From contig CANLVO010000001.1 of the NCBI GenBank assembly GCA_947494645.1, forward strand, positions 1,178,001 to 1,242,000: a stretch of 64,000 bases of DNA, written 5' to 3'. The translations under genes were made by a program, and so were the position numbers. The DNA is from an uncultured Litoreibacter sp. Its GTDB lineage: Bacteria > Pseudomonadota > Alphaproteobacteria > Rhodobacterales > Rhodobacteraceae. The notes below the pieces were generated by a model. It made no database searches, was not told where the DNA came from, and saw nothing but the letters and a program-made list of their open reading frames with translations. Of the stretch, positions 16,902 through 26,180 are shown piece by piece (the first letter of the stretch is position 1; the number at the start of each line of letters is the position of its first letter).

Positions 16902-18329
16902 ATGGCGTTTGCCGCGCCCTCTGAGGCGCTGCTGGACCGCTTGAAGGCCTGTGTCGGCGCGTCGGGCTGGAAGGCACCGGCGGATGCGCCGCGCTATTTT
17001 GAGGACCCACGCGGGCGGTTTGAAGGGCAGGGCGCTTTGGTGCTGATGCCCACCAGCACGGCGCAGGTGTCGGAAATTGTGACGCTCTGCGCGGCTGAGG
17101 GTGTGGGCGTGGTGCCCTATAGCGGCGGCACGGGCGTTGTTGCGGGGCAGTTGTCCATTGACGATGAAAACGCGGTCATTCTGTCACTGGAGAAGATGAA
17201 CGCGGTGCGGGACATCAGCGCGGATGACGCAGTGATGGTGGTCGAGGCGGGCTGCATTCTGGAAAACATCCATGCGGCGGCTTTGGAGGCCGATATGATC
17301 TTTCCGTTGAGCATGGCCTCAAAGGGCAGCTGTTGCATTGGCGGCAATCTGGCGACGAATGCGGGCGGCATTCAAGTGCTGCGCTACGGCAATGCACGGG
17401 ACCTGTGTCTTGGGATCGAGGCTGTGCTGGCCGATGGCACGGTCCTGAACGAGCTGGCGCCGCTGCAAAAGAACAATACCGGCTATGATCTGCGGCACCT
17501 GCTGATTGGCAGCGAGGGGACCTTGGGCATTATCACGGCGGCGGCGTTGAAGCTGAAACCGCGTGACGCGGAGACGGGGACGGCGTTTCTGGCGATTGGG
17601 TCTCCGGCGGAGGGGTTGGCGCTGTATAAGGCGCTGAAAACGCATCTGGGCGAAAGCCTGTCGGCGCTGGAGCTGATGAGCGGGCTGGGCATTGATCTGG
17701 TGACCTCAAGTTTTGCGGATCTGCGCAACCCGTTCGCGGAAACCCCGCCCTGGGCGCTGCTGATGGAGGCCTCGGGCCCTGCTGGGATGGTCGACCGGAT
17801 CGAGGCCGCGTTGGAGGCATGCTTTGAACAGGAGCTTTTGCAGGATGCGGTGATCGCGCAGTCCGAGGCGCAGCGGGACGCGCTGTGGGATCTGCGGGAG
17901 TATACGCCAGAGGCCAACCGGATGGCTGGGGCGTTTTGCAATAGCGATACGTCTGTGGCGGTCAGCAAGGTGGATGGGTTCATTGCCGACACAGTGGCAG
18001 CGATTGCGGCCATTCATGAGGGCGTGCAGATCAACAGCTACGGGCATCTTGGGGATGGCAACATCCACCACAACGTGTTTCCGCCCGAGGGCATTGGGAA
18101 AGCCGCGTTTTTGGCGGACAACCCCGGGATCATCGACAAGGTGCGGTTGGCGATCAATGACGTGACGCATGCGCATGGCGGCTCGATCAGTGCGGAGCAT
18201 GGGATCGGGCGGTTGAAGACCGGAGATCTGGAGAGCTATGGCAGCCCGGCGCGGCAGATGATGCTGCGGCAGATCAAAACAGCGCTGGACCCCAACAATA
18301 TTCTGAACCCGGGTGCGTTGATCAGATAG
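16902..18329 (+). CDS. FAD-binding 2-hydroxyacid oxidoreductase (GlcD/D-lactate type)
   Basis: Flavoprotein of the PCMH/vanillyl-alcohol oxidase fold. The N-terminal FAD-binding domain contains PYSGGTGVVAGQLS and GGNLATNAGGIQVLRYGN; the C-terminal FAD-oxidase domain has GHLGDGNIHHNVF and SAEHGIGRLK. This places it with glycolate oxidase GlcD, D-lactate dehydrogenase and D-2-hydroxyglutarate dehydrogenase; I cannot separate these. 475 residues, usual length. The ATG directly follows the upstream dehydrogenase stop. The 3' end is followed by a hairpin before a convergent gene. Confidence 0.9.
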   Translation: MAFAAPSEALLDRLKACVGASGWKAPADAPRYFEDPRGRFEGQGALVLMPTSTAQVSEIVTLCAAEGVGVVPYSGGTGVVAGQLSIDDENAVILSLEKMNAVRDISADDAVMVVEAGCILENIHAAALEADMIFPLSMASKGSCCIGGNLATNAGGIQVLRYGNARDLCLGIEAVLADGTVLNELAPLQKNNTGYDLRHLLIGSEGTLGIITAAALKLKPRDAETGTAFLAIGSPAEGLALYKALKTHLGESLSALELMSGLGIDLVTSSFADLRNPFAETPPWALLMEASGPAGMVDRIEAALEACFEQELLQDAVIAQSEAQRDALWDLREYTPEANRMAGAFCNSDTSVAVSKVDGFIADTVAAIAAIHEGVQINSYGHLGDGNIHHNVFPPEGIGKAAFLADNPGIIDKVRLAINDVTHAHGGSISAEHGIGRLKTGDLESYGSPARQMMLRQIKTALDPNNILNPGALIR

Positions 18330-18341
18330 CACCCCAAAGTG

Positions 18342-18370
18342 ACGGGCGGCACCGTTTAAGCTCCGCCCGT
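18342..18370. terminator. Hairpin between convergent genes
   Basis: Arms ACGGGCGG (18342-18349) and CCGCCCGT (18363-18370) form an 8-bp GC stem around a 13-nt loop in the 53-bp gap between the convergent flavin oxidoreductase and YSC84 genes. There is no clear T-run on either side, so it may be a Rho-assisted or bidirectional 3' end. Confidence 0.45.
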
Positions 18371-18382
18371 AAGCTGTTGGAT

Positions 18383-18955
18383 TTATGGAATGATCCGGTT
18401 GTACTTGGCGCCTTCGATGGTGGCACCTGCGATCAAACCGGCCTGTCCAAAGATCAGCGCGATCACAGGGGACAGCGCCGTCGTGGTGTCCACGCCCAGA
18501 TTGCCCGCGTCATTTGCCACGGCGTATTCGGCGTCAGCGCCGAGCGTCCAACCGGGGGAACGGCGGAAGTCGCTGAGCGCATCCTCGGTCATGAAGAACA
18601 GCGCGTTGGAGAATTGCTGCGCTCCAAGCTGGAAGCCGAAGGTTGCTGTGGTGGCGGAGTAGTAGTCCACGGTGGCGCCACCAACGCGCAACGCGCCGCG
18701 CCCAAACGAGCCGCCGGGGCCGAACAGGCCAGCTTTGGTGATGACGGGCATCATCAGGATGCCGACGGCCTTGTCTGCGAGATCGCGACTGCCGGGCACG
18801 TTTTGATACATGAAGTTGAAGGCTTGGTCGACGCGGGCGTCCAGCTTTGCGCCGCCTTGGCTGTTGACGCCATTGCCGCAGGCCGCAAGCCCGCCAAGCG
18901 CGGTTGCGCTAACCAGAAAGTTGCGCCGAGAGACGCGTGAAGTCGCATGTTCCAT
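18383..18955 (-). CDS. YSC84/SYLF-domain lipoprotein
   Basis: A 190-residue exported protein. The N-terminus has a twin-Arg-like signal (SRRNFLVSATALGGLAAC) with a lipobox LAAC, so it is likely lipidated at Cys27. The mature part matches the YSC84-related (SYLF/lipid-binding) family: KAVGILMMPVITKAG, GGSFGRGAL, YYSATTATFGFQLGAQ, and DTTTALSPVIALIFGQAGLIAGATIEGAKYNRI. SYLF domains bind phospholipids in eukaryotes; the bacterial role is unknown. The gene stands alone between two minus/plus transcripts. Confidence 0.85.
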   Translation of the reverse strand: MEHATSRVSRRNFLVSATALGGLAACGNGVNSQGGAKLDARVDQAFNFMYQNVPGSRDLADKAVGILMMPVITKAGLFGPGGSFGRGALRVGGATVDYYSATTATFGFQLGAQQFSNALFFMTEDALSDFRRSPGWTLGADAEYAVANDAGNLGVDTTTALSPVIALIFGQAGLIAGATIEGAKYNRIIP

Positions 18956-19074
18956 AGGGTCCGCCTGTTTTTGCTTTTGCTCTGTTCGCCCGACTTTTGC
19001 GGTGCGTTACGGCAATAATATCGCAAGCGCGTTGCGGTGTCACGTCAATTAGCAGCTATATCTTGTGGGCCGGA

Positions 19075-20061
19075 CTAGCCGTTCAGAAGGGCCGCCACAC
19101 GCGGGGCAAAATAGGTGAGCACTCCGTCGCATCCCGCGCGTTTGAAGCCGATCAGGCTTTCCAGCATGCAGGCCTCGTCATCAATCCAACCCTGCTGGCC
19201 CGCCGCCATGATCATCGCGTATTCGCCAGAGACCTGATAGGCGAATGTCGGTGCGCCGAACTGGTCTTTGACCGCGCGGCAGATATCGAGGTAGGGCTGG
19301 CCGGGTTTGACCATGACCATGTCGGCGCCCTCATCAAGGTCGCGGGCCACAAGCCGCAAAGCCTCGTCGGCATTGGCGGGGTTCATCTGGTAGGTTTTCT
19401 TGTCGCCGGTCAGCGCGCCTGACGCGCCCACGGCGTCGCGGAACGGCCCGTAATAGGCGGAGGCGTATTTGGCGGCGTAGCTGAGGATCGCGGTGTCTTT
19501 GAAGCCTTGGGCTTCCAGCTCAGACCGAATGGCTCCGATGCGGCCGTCCATCATGTCGGAGGGGCCAAGGATGTCGGCCCCGGCCTCGGCCTGCGCGAGG
19601 GCCATTTTGACCAGCGCCTCGACGCTTTCGTCGTTAACGATCACACCGTCGCGGACGATGCCGTCATGGCCGTTGATATTATACGGATCGAGCGCCACGT
19701 CGGTCATGATGGCCACGTTGATGCCAGCCTCACAAATGGCGCGGGTGGCGCGGTTGGACAGGTTTTCGGGGCTCCACGCCTCCTCGCAGCCTTGGGTTTT
19801 CAAGGCGGGGTCGGTGTAGGGAAAGAGGCAGATGGCGGGGATTCTGAGCGCCTCCGCTTCCCGGGCGGCTTTTACGATCAGATCAATGCTCAAACGCTCG
19901 ACGCCGGGCATGGAGGGCACGGGCGTTCGGGCGTTCTCGCCTTCCATGACGAACATGGGCCAGATCAGGTCAGACGGGCTGAGCACGCATTCCTGCACCA
20001 GCGCCCGGATGGCAGGGGTGGTTTTCAGGCGTCTGAACCGTGTGGAAAGCGCGAGCGTCAT
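19075..20061 (-). CDS. hemB: Delta-aminolevulinic acid dehydratase HemB (porphobilinogen synthase)
   Basis: Condenses two 5-aminolevulinate molecules to porphobilinogen in heme, cobalamin and bacteriochlorophyll synthesis. Catalytic Schiff-base lysines are seen in SYAAKYAS and VMVKPGQPY. The metal-site segment reads DVALDPYNINGHDG, with Asp/Ala in place of the three zinc-binding cysteines, which is the Mg2+-dependent/Zn-independent type known from Bradyrhizobium and Rhodobacter relatives. 328 residues from the ATG at 20061; a TTG at 20073 would add four residues. Confidence 0.95.
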   Translation of the reverse strand: MTLALSTRFRRLKTTPAIRALVQECVLSPSDLIWPMFVMEGENARTPVPSMPGVERLSIDLIVKAAREAEALRIPAICLFPYTDPALKTQGCEEAWSPENLSNRATRAICEAGINVAIMTDVALDPYNINGHDGIVRDGVIVNDESVEALVKMALAQAEAGADILGPSDMMDGRIGAIRSELEAQGFKDTAILSYAAKYASAYYGPFRDAVGASGALTGDKKTYQMNPANADEALRLVARDLDEGADMVMVKPGQPYLDICRAVKDQFGAPTFAYQVSGEYAMIMAAGQQGWIDDEACMLESLIGFKRAGCDGVLTYFAPRVAALLNG

Positions 20062-20203
20062 AGTTTCGTCCAATAGCTGTGATCCTTCCCGTGGGTGCCA
20101 CGTTTTTTGGTGCGCCTCAAGCGCGCACGCACTGGCGCTGCCCCGACGCCGCCTATAGGGTGGCGCAACTGCGACGATACACGACCTGAGAGGCCCCTCA
20201 GCT

Positions 20204-20719
20204 TTGGATTTCTACGTTACTGCTTTCGAGCTGATTGACCCACGGTCTTTTTCGAACCTTTGGTTCTGGATCATGCTCGCCGTTTTCTGGTCCACCGCCT
20301 CGCATTACGTGCTGGGCGTGCCGTTTGACATGGTCTCGCGTGCGGCCAAGCATGGCGGGCAGGCCGAGCAGGATCTGGAAGACCTCGTACGGATCAATGC
20401 CAACCGGCTGACCTATATTGCCGAAGAGGCCGGGATGTGGCTGACGGTTTTTGCGTCGTTCATGATTACTGGGCTGGTGTTGACCGGCTTTGTCTACGGG
20501 GTGGAGTTTTGCCAAGCGCTGTCGCTCGTCATGGTGCCGATGCTGATCATCTTCGCGCTGTCGATCCGCAACGCACGGCGCGCCCGCGGCGTGTCAGGCG
20601 AGGCGTTGCGCAAGATCCTGAAAGGCCACCGGCTGACGATCCAATTGTTGGGAATGGTGTCGATCCTGATCAGCTCGATGTGGGGCATGTATGTCAATAT
20701 CACCGCGGGCGTGCTCTGA
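20204..20719 (+). CDS. Small membrane protein conserved in Rhodobacterales
   Basis: A 171-residue protein with transmembrane helices near residues 18-38 (LWFWIMLAVFWSTASHYV), 78-100 (GMWLTVFASFMITGLVLTG), 105-120 and 143-165. I recall relatives annotated as a component of the SufBCD complex, but no sequence feature here shows an iron-sulfur role, so I treat the function as unknown. The start is a TTG at 20204, with GAGAGG upstream; no ATG fits. It lies 27 bp before mfd. Confidence 0.65.
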   Translation: MDFYVTAFELIDPRSFSNLWFWIMLAVFWSTASHYVLGVPFDMVSRAAKHGGQAEQDLEDLVRINANRLTYIAEEAGMWLTVFASFMITGLVLTGFVYGVEFCQALSLVMVPMLIIFALSIRNARRARGVSGEALRKILKGHRLTIQLLGMVSILISSMWGMYVNITAGVL

Positions 20720-20746
20720 CCGCTTGACCTCGGCAGCTTGTGCCGT

Positions 20747-23700
20747 ATGTCACCGGGGATGAGCAGCGCCCCCACCAAAGTCACGATCTCCGGCGCCCCA
20801 GAGGGGTATGACGCCAAGCTGGTTTTGGACGAGCTGGCCAAAACGGGCTGCGTGATCCATGTGGCGCGCGACGACCGGCGGATGGATGCGATGGCCACGG
20901 CCTTGGGCTTTTTCGCGCCTGACGTGCCGGTTCTGAGCTTTCCAGCCTGGGATTGCCTGCCTTACGATCGAACCTCGCCCAATTCAGACGTCTCCGCCAC
21001 GCGGATGGCGACGCTTGCTGCTTTGGCGCAGGGCGTGCCGGGGCCATTTGTGCTGCTGACAAGCCTTGCGGCGGTGTCGCAATTTGTGCCGGCGCGCAGC
21101 GTTCTGGCAGAATCGAGCTTTACCGCAGAGGTGGGCGGGCGCATCGACGAGGCCGCCTTGCGCGGTTTTCTGGTGCGCATGGGGTTCACTCAAAGCCCCA
21201 CGGTGATGGAGCCCGGAGACTACGCCATTCGCGGCGGCATTATTGACATCTACCCACCCGGCGAGGCGGGCCCGGTGCGGCTGGACCTGTTTGGTGACGT
21301 ACTGGATGGCGCGAGGCGGTTTGACCCTGCGACGCAACGCACGACGGAGAAGCTGAGCCGGATTGAGCTGGCTCCTGTCTCGGAAGTTATCCTAGACGAG
21401 GCGGCGATCACACGATTTCGGCAGAGCTACCGGATCGAGTTTGGCGCGGCGGGCACGGATGACCCGCTGTATGAGGCGGTCAGCGCCGGGCGCAAACATG
21501 CGGGCATCGAGCATTGGCTGCCGTTTTTCCATGAGCGGCTGGAGCATCTGTTCGACTACCTGCCGGACGCCTCGATCAGCTTGGATGACCAGATGACACC
21601 CGCGCGGCTGGCCCGCTGGGAGACAATCGAAGACCAGTATGACAACCGCGTCGAGGCAATGAAATCCAAAGCGCGGCTGGACACGGTTTACAAGCCGGTG
21701 CCGCCCGGACTGCTCTATCTTGATGACGCGGCCTGGGAGGCTGTGATTGCGGAGCGGCGCGTGCTGCAATTCGCAATTCTGCAACAGGCCACGGGGCCCG
21801 GTGTGACGGATGCGGGCGGACGCGACGGGCGCAACTTTGCCCCAGAACGGCAATCCGAAAACCTGAACCTTTTCGGGGCGTTGGGGGCTCATGTTCAGAA
21901 GCTCAGGGCCGAGAAACCAGTGGTGATTGCCAGCTTCTCTGCCGGAGCGCGGGAGCGGCTGCAGGGGCTGCTGGCGGATCAGGAGATCCACGACACGGTT
22001 CTGATTGATGATGCCCGCGCGCTGACGCCCGGCGGCGTGTATCTGACGATCTGGGGGCTTGAGCAGGGCTTTGTCACGCCGGATCTGGCGGTGATTTCCG
22101 AGCAGGACGTACTGGGCGACCGGCTTATTCGAGGCGCGCGCAAGAAAAAGCGGGCGGAGAACTTCCTGACGGAGGCACAAACGCTCAGCCCCGGCGATCT
22201 AGTGGTGCATGTTGATCACGGGATTGGGCGGTTCACCGGCATGGAGACGGTGACGGCGGCGGGCGCTCCGCATGAATGTATTTTGCTCGAATACGCGGGC
22301 GGCGACCGGTTGTATCTGCCGGTGGAGAACGTGGAGCTGCTGTCGCGTTACGGCCATGAAGAAGGCTTGCTCGACAAGCTGGGCGGCGGCGCGTGGCAGG
22401 CCAAGAAAGCGCGGCTGAAACAGCGCATCAAGGATATGGCCGACAGGCTGATCCGGGTGGCGGCTGAGCGCGAGCTGCGCCGCGCCCCCATTCTGGAGCC
22501 AGCGGATGATATGTGGGAGGCGTTCAATGCGCGCTTCCCCTATGAAGAGACCGGGGACCAGCTGACCACCATCGAGGCCGTGCTGGACGATTTGGCCAAG
22601 GGCCGCCCGATGGACCGTCTGGTCTGCGGCGATGTGGGTTTTGGCAAGACGGAGGTCGCAATGCGTGCGGCCTTTGTGGCGGCGGCAGCGGGTCTGCAAG
22701 TAGCAGTGGTGGCGCCCACGACGCTGCTGAGCCGCCAGCACACGCAAAGCTTCAAGGACCGGTTCCGGGGCTTCCCGCTGACAGTACGGCAATTGTCGCG
22801 CTTTGTGGGCACAAAGGAAGCGACCCGGACCCGCGAGGGGATAGCGCGGGGCGAAGTGGATATTGCCATTGGCACCCATGCGCTTTTGTCCCAACAGGTG
22901 AAGTTCAAGAACCTTGGCCTGCTGATCATCGACGAAGAGCAGCATTTCGGGGTGCAGCACAAGGAAAAGCTGAAGCAGATGCGCAGCGACATCCATGTGC
23001 TGACGCTGTCGGCCACGCCGATCCCGCGCACGCTGCAATTGTCATTGTCCGGTGTGCGGGAGTTGAGCATCATTGGCACGCCGCCCGTGGATCGTCTGGC
23101 GATCCGCACCTATGTCAGCGAGTTTGACGCGGTGACCATCCGCGAGGCGCTTTTGCGTGAGCATTATCGCGGCGGACAGAGCTTTTACGTGGTGCCGCGC
23201 GTCTCCGACCTGCCTGACATCGAGGAGTTCCTGAAAACGCAGGTGCCTGAAGTGAGTTACGTCGTGGCGCATGGGCAGATGGCGCCCGGCGATCTGGATC
23301 AGCGGATGAATGCGTTTTACGACGGCAAATATGACGTGCTGCTGGCCACGACGATTGTCGAATCCGGGATCGATATTCCGACCGCCAACACGATGGTGAT
23401 CCACCGCGCCGATATGTTCGGGCTGTCGCAGCTTTACCAGATCCGGGGCCGGGTGGGGCGCTCGAAGACGCGGGCCTATGCCTATTTGACAACGAAGCCG
23501 CGGGCGAAACTGACACCCACGGCAGAGAAGCGTCTGCGTGTGTTGGGCTCGCTGGACAGCCTTGGGGCCGGGTTCAACATTGCCTCCCAAGACCTCGATA
23601 TTCGCGGTGCGGGCAATGTGCTGGGCGAAGAGCAATCGGGCTCGGTGCGCGAAGTGGGGTATGAACTGTATCAATCCATGCTGGAGGAGGCGATTGCCAA

Positions 23701-24220
23701 GATACGCTCGGGCCAGATGGAGGGCGTGCCGGAGGCAGATGATCAATGGGCGCCCACGATCAATCTGGGCGTGCCGGTGTTGATCCCCGAAGACTACGTC
23801 TCGGATCTGGATGTGCGGCTCGGGCTCTACCGTCGCCTGTCCGGGTTGACCACCAAAGTGGAACTGGAAGGCTTTGCCGCAGAGTTGATTGACCGCTTCG
23901 GCCCGTTACCGCGCGAAGTGAACACGTTGTTGCTGGTCGTGCGCATCAAAGCGATGTGCAAACGCGCCGGTATCTCCAAGCTGAACGCAGGCGAGCGTGG
24001 GGCGACGATCGAGTTCCATGAAAACAAGTTCGCCAAGCCCGAGGGGCTGGTCGAGTATCTGACCGACGCGCGCAATCTGGCAAAGATGAAGGACAACAAG
24101 ATTGTGGTACGCCGCGATTGGAAGAATGACGCGGACAAGATCAAGGGTGCGTTTGCGATTGCGCGTGATCTGGCGGAGAAGGCCGGGACGTTCAAACCGG
24201 CCAAGAAGAAGAGCGCCTGA
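20747..24220 (+). CDS. mfd: Transcription-repair coupling factor Mfd
   Basis: DNA translocase that removes stalled RNA polymerase and recruits UvrA to the template strand. Order of domains: UvrB-like N-terminal region (LSFPAWDCLPYDRTSP), RNA-polymerase-interacting CarD-like domain (LVVHVDHGIGRFTGME near residue 485), RecG-like helicase with Walker A DVGFGKTEVAMR (~628) and Walker B LLIIDEEQHFG (~727), TPIPRTL, QIRGRVGRS, and a C-terminal TRCF domain. About 1157 residues, full length. The start is uncertain: TTG 20738, ATG 20747 and ATG 20759 are all in frame, none with a strong Shine-Dalgarno. Confidence 0.95.
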   Translation: MSPGMSSAPTKVTISGAPEGYDAKLVLDELAKTGCVIHVARDDRRMDAMATALGFFAPDVPVLSFPAWDCLPYDRTSPNSDVSATRMATLAALAQGVPGPFVLLTSLAAVSQFVPARSVLAESSFTAEVGGRIDEAALRGFLVRMGFTQSPTVMEPGDYAIRGGIIDIYPPGEAGPVRLDLFGDVLDGARRFDPATQRTTEKLSRIELAPVSEVILDEAAITRFRQSYRIEFGAAGTDDPLYEAVSAGRKHAGIEHWLPFFHERLEHLFDYLPDASISLDDQMTPARLARWETIEDQYDNRVEAMKSKARLDTVYKPVPPGLLYLDDAAWEAVIAERRVLQFAILQQATGPGVTDAGGRDGRNFAPERQSENLNLFGALGAHVQKLRAEKPVVIASFSAGARERLQGLLADQEIHDTVLIDDARALTPGGVYLTIWGLEQGFVTPDLAVISEQDVLGDRLIRGARKKKRAENFLTEAQTLSPGDLVVHVDHGIGRFTGMETVTAAGAPHECILLEYAGGDRLYLPVENVELLSRYGHEEGLLDKLGGGAWQAKKARLKQRIKDMADRLIRVAAERELRRAPILEPADDMWEAFNARFPYEETGDQLTTIEAVLDDLAKGRPMDRLVCGDVGFGKTEVAMRAAFVAAAAGLQVAVVAPTTLLSRQHTQSFKDRFRGFPLTVRQLSRFVGTKEATRTREGIARGEVDIAIGTHALLSQQVKFKNLGLLIIDEEQHFGVQHKEKLKQMRSDIHVLTLSATPIPRTLQLSLSGVRELSIIGTPPVDRLAIRTYVSEFDAVTIREALLREHYRGGQSFYVVPRVSDLPDIEEFLKTQVPEVSYVVAHGQMAPGDLDQRMNAFYDGKYDVLLATTIVESGIDIPTANTMVIHRADMFGLSQLYQIRGRVGRSKTRAYAYLTTKPRAKLTPTAEKRLRVLGSLDSLGAGFNIASQDLDIRGAGNVLGEEQSGSVREVGYELYQSMLEEAIAKIRSGQMEGVPEADDQWAPTINLGVPVLIPEDYVSDLDVRLGLYRRLSGLTTKVELEGFAAELIDRFGPLPREVNTLLLVVRIKAMCKRAGISKLNAGERGATIEFHENKFAKPEGLVEYLTDARNLAKMKDNKIVVRRDWKNDADKIKGAFAIARDLAEKAGTFKPAKKKSA

Positions 24221-24260
24221 AACAGGTGCGCTTGCGCGCGCATGAAGATTTGCGTTCTTT

Positions 24261-24277
24261 CAGGAGCTTTGCTCCTG
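24261..24277. other. Small hairpin after mfd
   Basis: CAGGAGC-TTT-GCTCCTG forms a perfect 7-bp stem 41 bp past the mfd stop, in the gap to the convergent peroxiredoxin-like gene. No T-run follows, so termination is possible but not shown. Confidence 0.35.
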
Positions 24278-24345
24278 AGCCACGCGGGCAAAACCTCAGA
24301 GTACTTGTGACCAAATGGAGAGGCTTTGCCGCGCGTGTAATGGGG

Positions 24346-24882
24346 TCAGACGGCGCCTTGATATTCGCCGCGTGCGGGGTAGCTGTTGGTGATGGCAAAA
24401 TCGAGCGCGCCGAGCAGCTCGCTGAAATGCGGGCGCACGAAGGGCATGGTTTGCACCGACATGTAGTAGAGCGTCTGGTCTTTATTGACGAGGAAGAGGC
24501 CCGGCTCGGAGAAGAGGGCGGGCTCTTCGATGCCGATGGACGTTTTGCCGCGCGAGGTTGAGATGTAGAGCCCCCAGTCGCGGGCTTCCTGCAGCGGCAG
24601 GTCATAGGCGAAGCGGAGGGTGGAGGCTTCGATCTTCTCGGCCATGGCTTTGGTGCGCTCCTCGCCGTCTGAGGAGATAGCGACCGTCTTGACGCCTTTT
24701 TCCGCGAATTTCGGTGTCAGCTTCTCGAGCTCCTTGAGGTAGGTCGCGCAGAGCGGGCAGTGCAGGCCGCGGTAAAAACAGACGACCGTGCCAAGATCGG
24801 CACCGTCAGAGGCAAGGTCGAACTGGCCGCCATTCAGGAGCGGCAGGGTCAGGTTTGGGGTTTTCTCGCGGGGCATCAACAT
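24346..24882 (-). CDS. AhpC/TSA peroxiredoxin-like protein
   Basis: Thioredoxin-fold protein of 178 residues. FYRGLHCPLCATYLKELEKL holds a C-x-x-C in the position of the peroxidatic Cys of peroxiredoxins. VKTVAISSDGEERTK and AYDLPLQEARDWGLYIS follow the AhpC/TSA pattern. The CPLC dithiol resembles a thiol-disulfide oxidoreductase more than a classical 2-Cys peroxiredoxin, so either peroxide reduction or disulfide chemistry is possible. The gene is monocistronic and lies between mfd and the MFS gene. Confidence 0.8.
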   Translation of the reverse strand: MLMPREKTPNLTLPLLNGGQFDLASDGADLGTVVCFYRGLHCPLCATYLKELEKLTPKFAEKGVKTVAISSDGEERTKAMAEKIEASTLRFAYDLPLQEARDWGLYISTSRGKTSIGIEEPALFSEPGLFLVNKDQTLYYMSVQTMPFVRPHFSELLGALDFAITNSYPARGEYQGAV

Positions 24883-24977
24883 GAGCGTGTCCTTTTTGGG
24901 TTCGGAGTAAGTGCTGGTCTAGGAGCAAGGTTTTTACGAGACCATCTGTACGGGCGCACAGGTCCTGTGCGCAATGC

Positions 24978-26174
24978 TCAGTCGGGGCGCAAAGCCCAGC
25001 GTGTCATAGCAAATCCCAGAGATGACAAAACCGCGACCCCGACGGCCCAAGGCACCGGCGTGCCGTTGAAAGCGAGCCCGATGGGGATGGCGATGGCCAC
25101 GCCCATGATCGTGGCGCATGAGCCCGTCACAGAGGCAGCAAGCCCTGCGATATGACCGACAGGCTGCATTGCGAGCGCATTGAGGTTGCCGATGACCAGC
25201 CCGACGGTGAAGAAATTCGACGCGGTCCAGATCATGAAGAGGGCGAAGGGCACATCACCGGTTAGTCCTGTGACGGCGACGATGAAGGACAACAGCGCCT
25301 GACCGCCAAAACCCAGCTGGATCATCGTGCGCATGCCGAGCGCGATGACGAGGCGGGCATTCAGGATGCTGGCAGTGCCGCCGATGACGGCGATGAGCGC
25401 GAACCATTGTGGAAAGCTCTCTCCGCGGCCGAAGGTGATCTCGAATGTGGGCTGGATCGTGCTGAGGGTGGCGAAGAGCATCCCAAAGGTCAGCGATTGC
25501 GTGAGCGTGCTGAGCGTGAAGCTGCGATGCGAGAAACACTCGCGGGTGGCCGCCCAAAGGGTTGTTGGCCTGAACGGATGGCGGCGCTCTGGGGGCAGGG
25601 TTTCGGGTTGGCGCAGCGCCAGCCAAGAGATGGCCAGGAGGCAAAACAGGATGAAGGCCGGAAAGATCATGCGCCAACCAAAGGCGTCGATGATCAGCGC
25701 GCCGATGAGCGGGGCCACAGCCGGGACCAGCGTGAAGATCATCATCGCGTAGGACATGATCTGCGCCATGCGGCGGCCTTCATAGATGTCGCGGATGATG
25801 GCCAGGGCCACAACGCGCGGGCCTGCGACGCCGAGGCCCTGAAGGGCGCGGGCGGCCAGCATTTCGTTCAAGCTGTTTGCCTGCCAGGCAATGGCCGCAC
25901 CCACGATATAGAGCGCGGCCCCGGCGAAGATCACGCGTTTGCGGCCAAAGCTGTCAGAGAGCGGCCCGGTGAAAAGCGTGCCGACGCCCATGCCGAACAC
26001 AAAAGACGTCAGGATCAGTTGCGCGCGGTTGGGAGCGTCGGGGCTGATCTCCGCTGCGATCTCGGGCAGGGCGGGCAGCATGGCGTCGACAGAAAAGGCG
26101 ACCATCGCAAAGAGCATGGCGACCAGTCCGATGAACTCTGGTTGTGAGAGGCGCTGTGTTGGGCTGAGGGGCAA
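24978..26174 (-). CDS. MFS multidrug efflux transporter, Bcr/CflA type
   Basis: Inner-membrane proton-coupled drug exporter of the DHA1 group, 398 residues with 12 predicted transmembrane helices. Recognisable features are SVDAMLPALPEIA at the end of TM1, GMGVGTLFTGPLSDSFGRKRVI (motif A between TM2 and TM3) and RALQGLGVAGPRVVALAIIRD (motif B). This matches Bcr/CflA exporters. It lies 6 bp downstream of the DsbA-family gene on the same strand and is the last gene of a three-gene unit. Confidence 0.87.
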   Translation of the reverse strand: MPLSPTQRLSQPEFIGLVAMLFAMVAFSVDAMLPALPEIAAEISPDAPNRAQLILTSFVFGMGVGTLFTGPLSDSFGRKRVIFAGAALYIVGAAIAWQANSLNEMLAARALQGLGVAGPRVVALAIIRDIYEGRRMAQIMSYAMMIFTLVPAVAPLIGALIIDAFGWRMIFPAFILFCLLAISWLALRQPETLPPERRHPFRPTTLWAATRECFSHRSFTLSTLTQSLTFGMLFATLSTIQPTFEITFGRGESFPQWFALIAVIGGTASILNARLVIALGMRTMIQLGFGGQALLSFIVAVTGLTGDVPFALFMIWTASNFFTVGLVIGNLNALAMQPVGHIAGLAASVTGSCATIMGVAIAIPIGLAFNGTPVPWAVGVAVLSSLGFAMTRWALRPD

Positions 26175-26180
26175 CGGCCG

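Noticed and set aside
24226-24561. 111-residue plus-strand ORF after mfd
   Set aside because: Runs antisense into the peroxiredoxin-like gene and has no motif.
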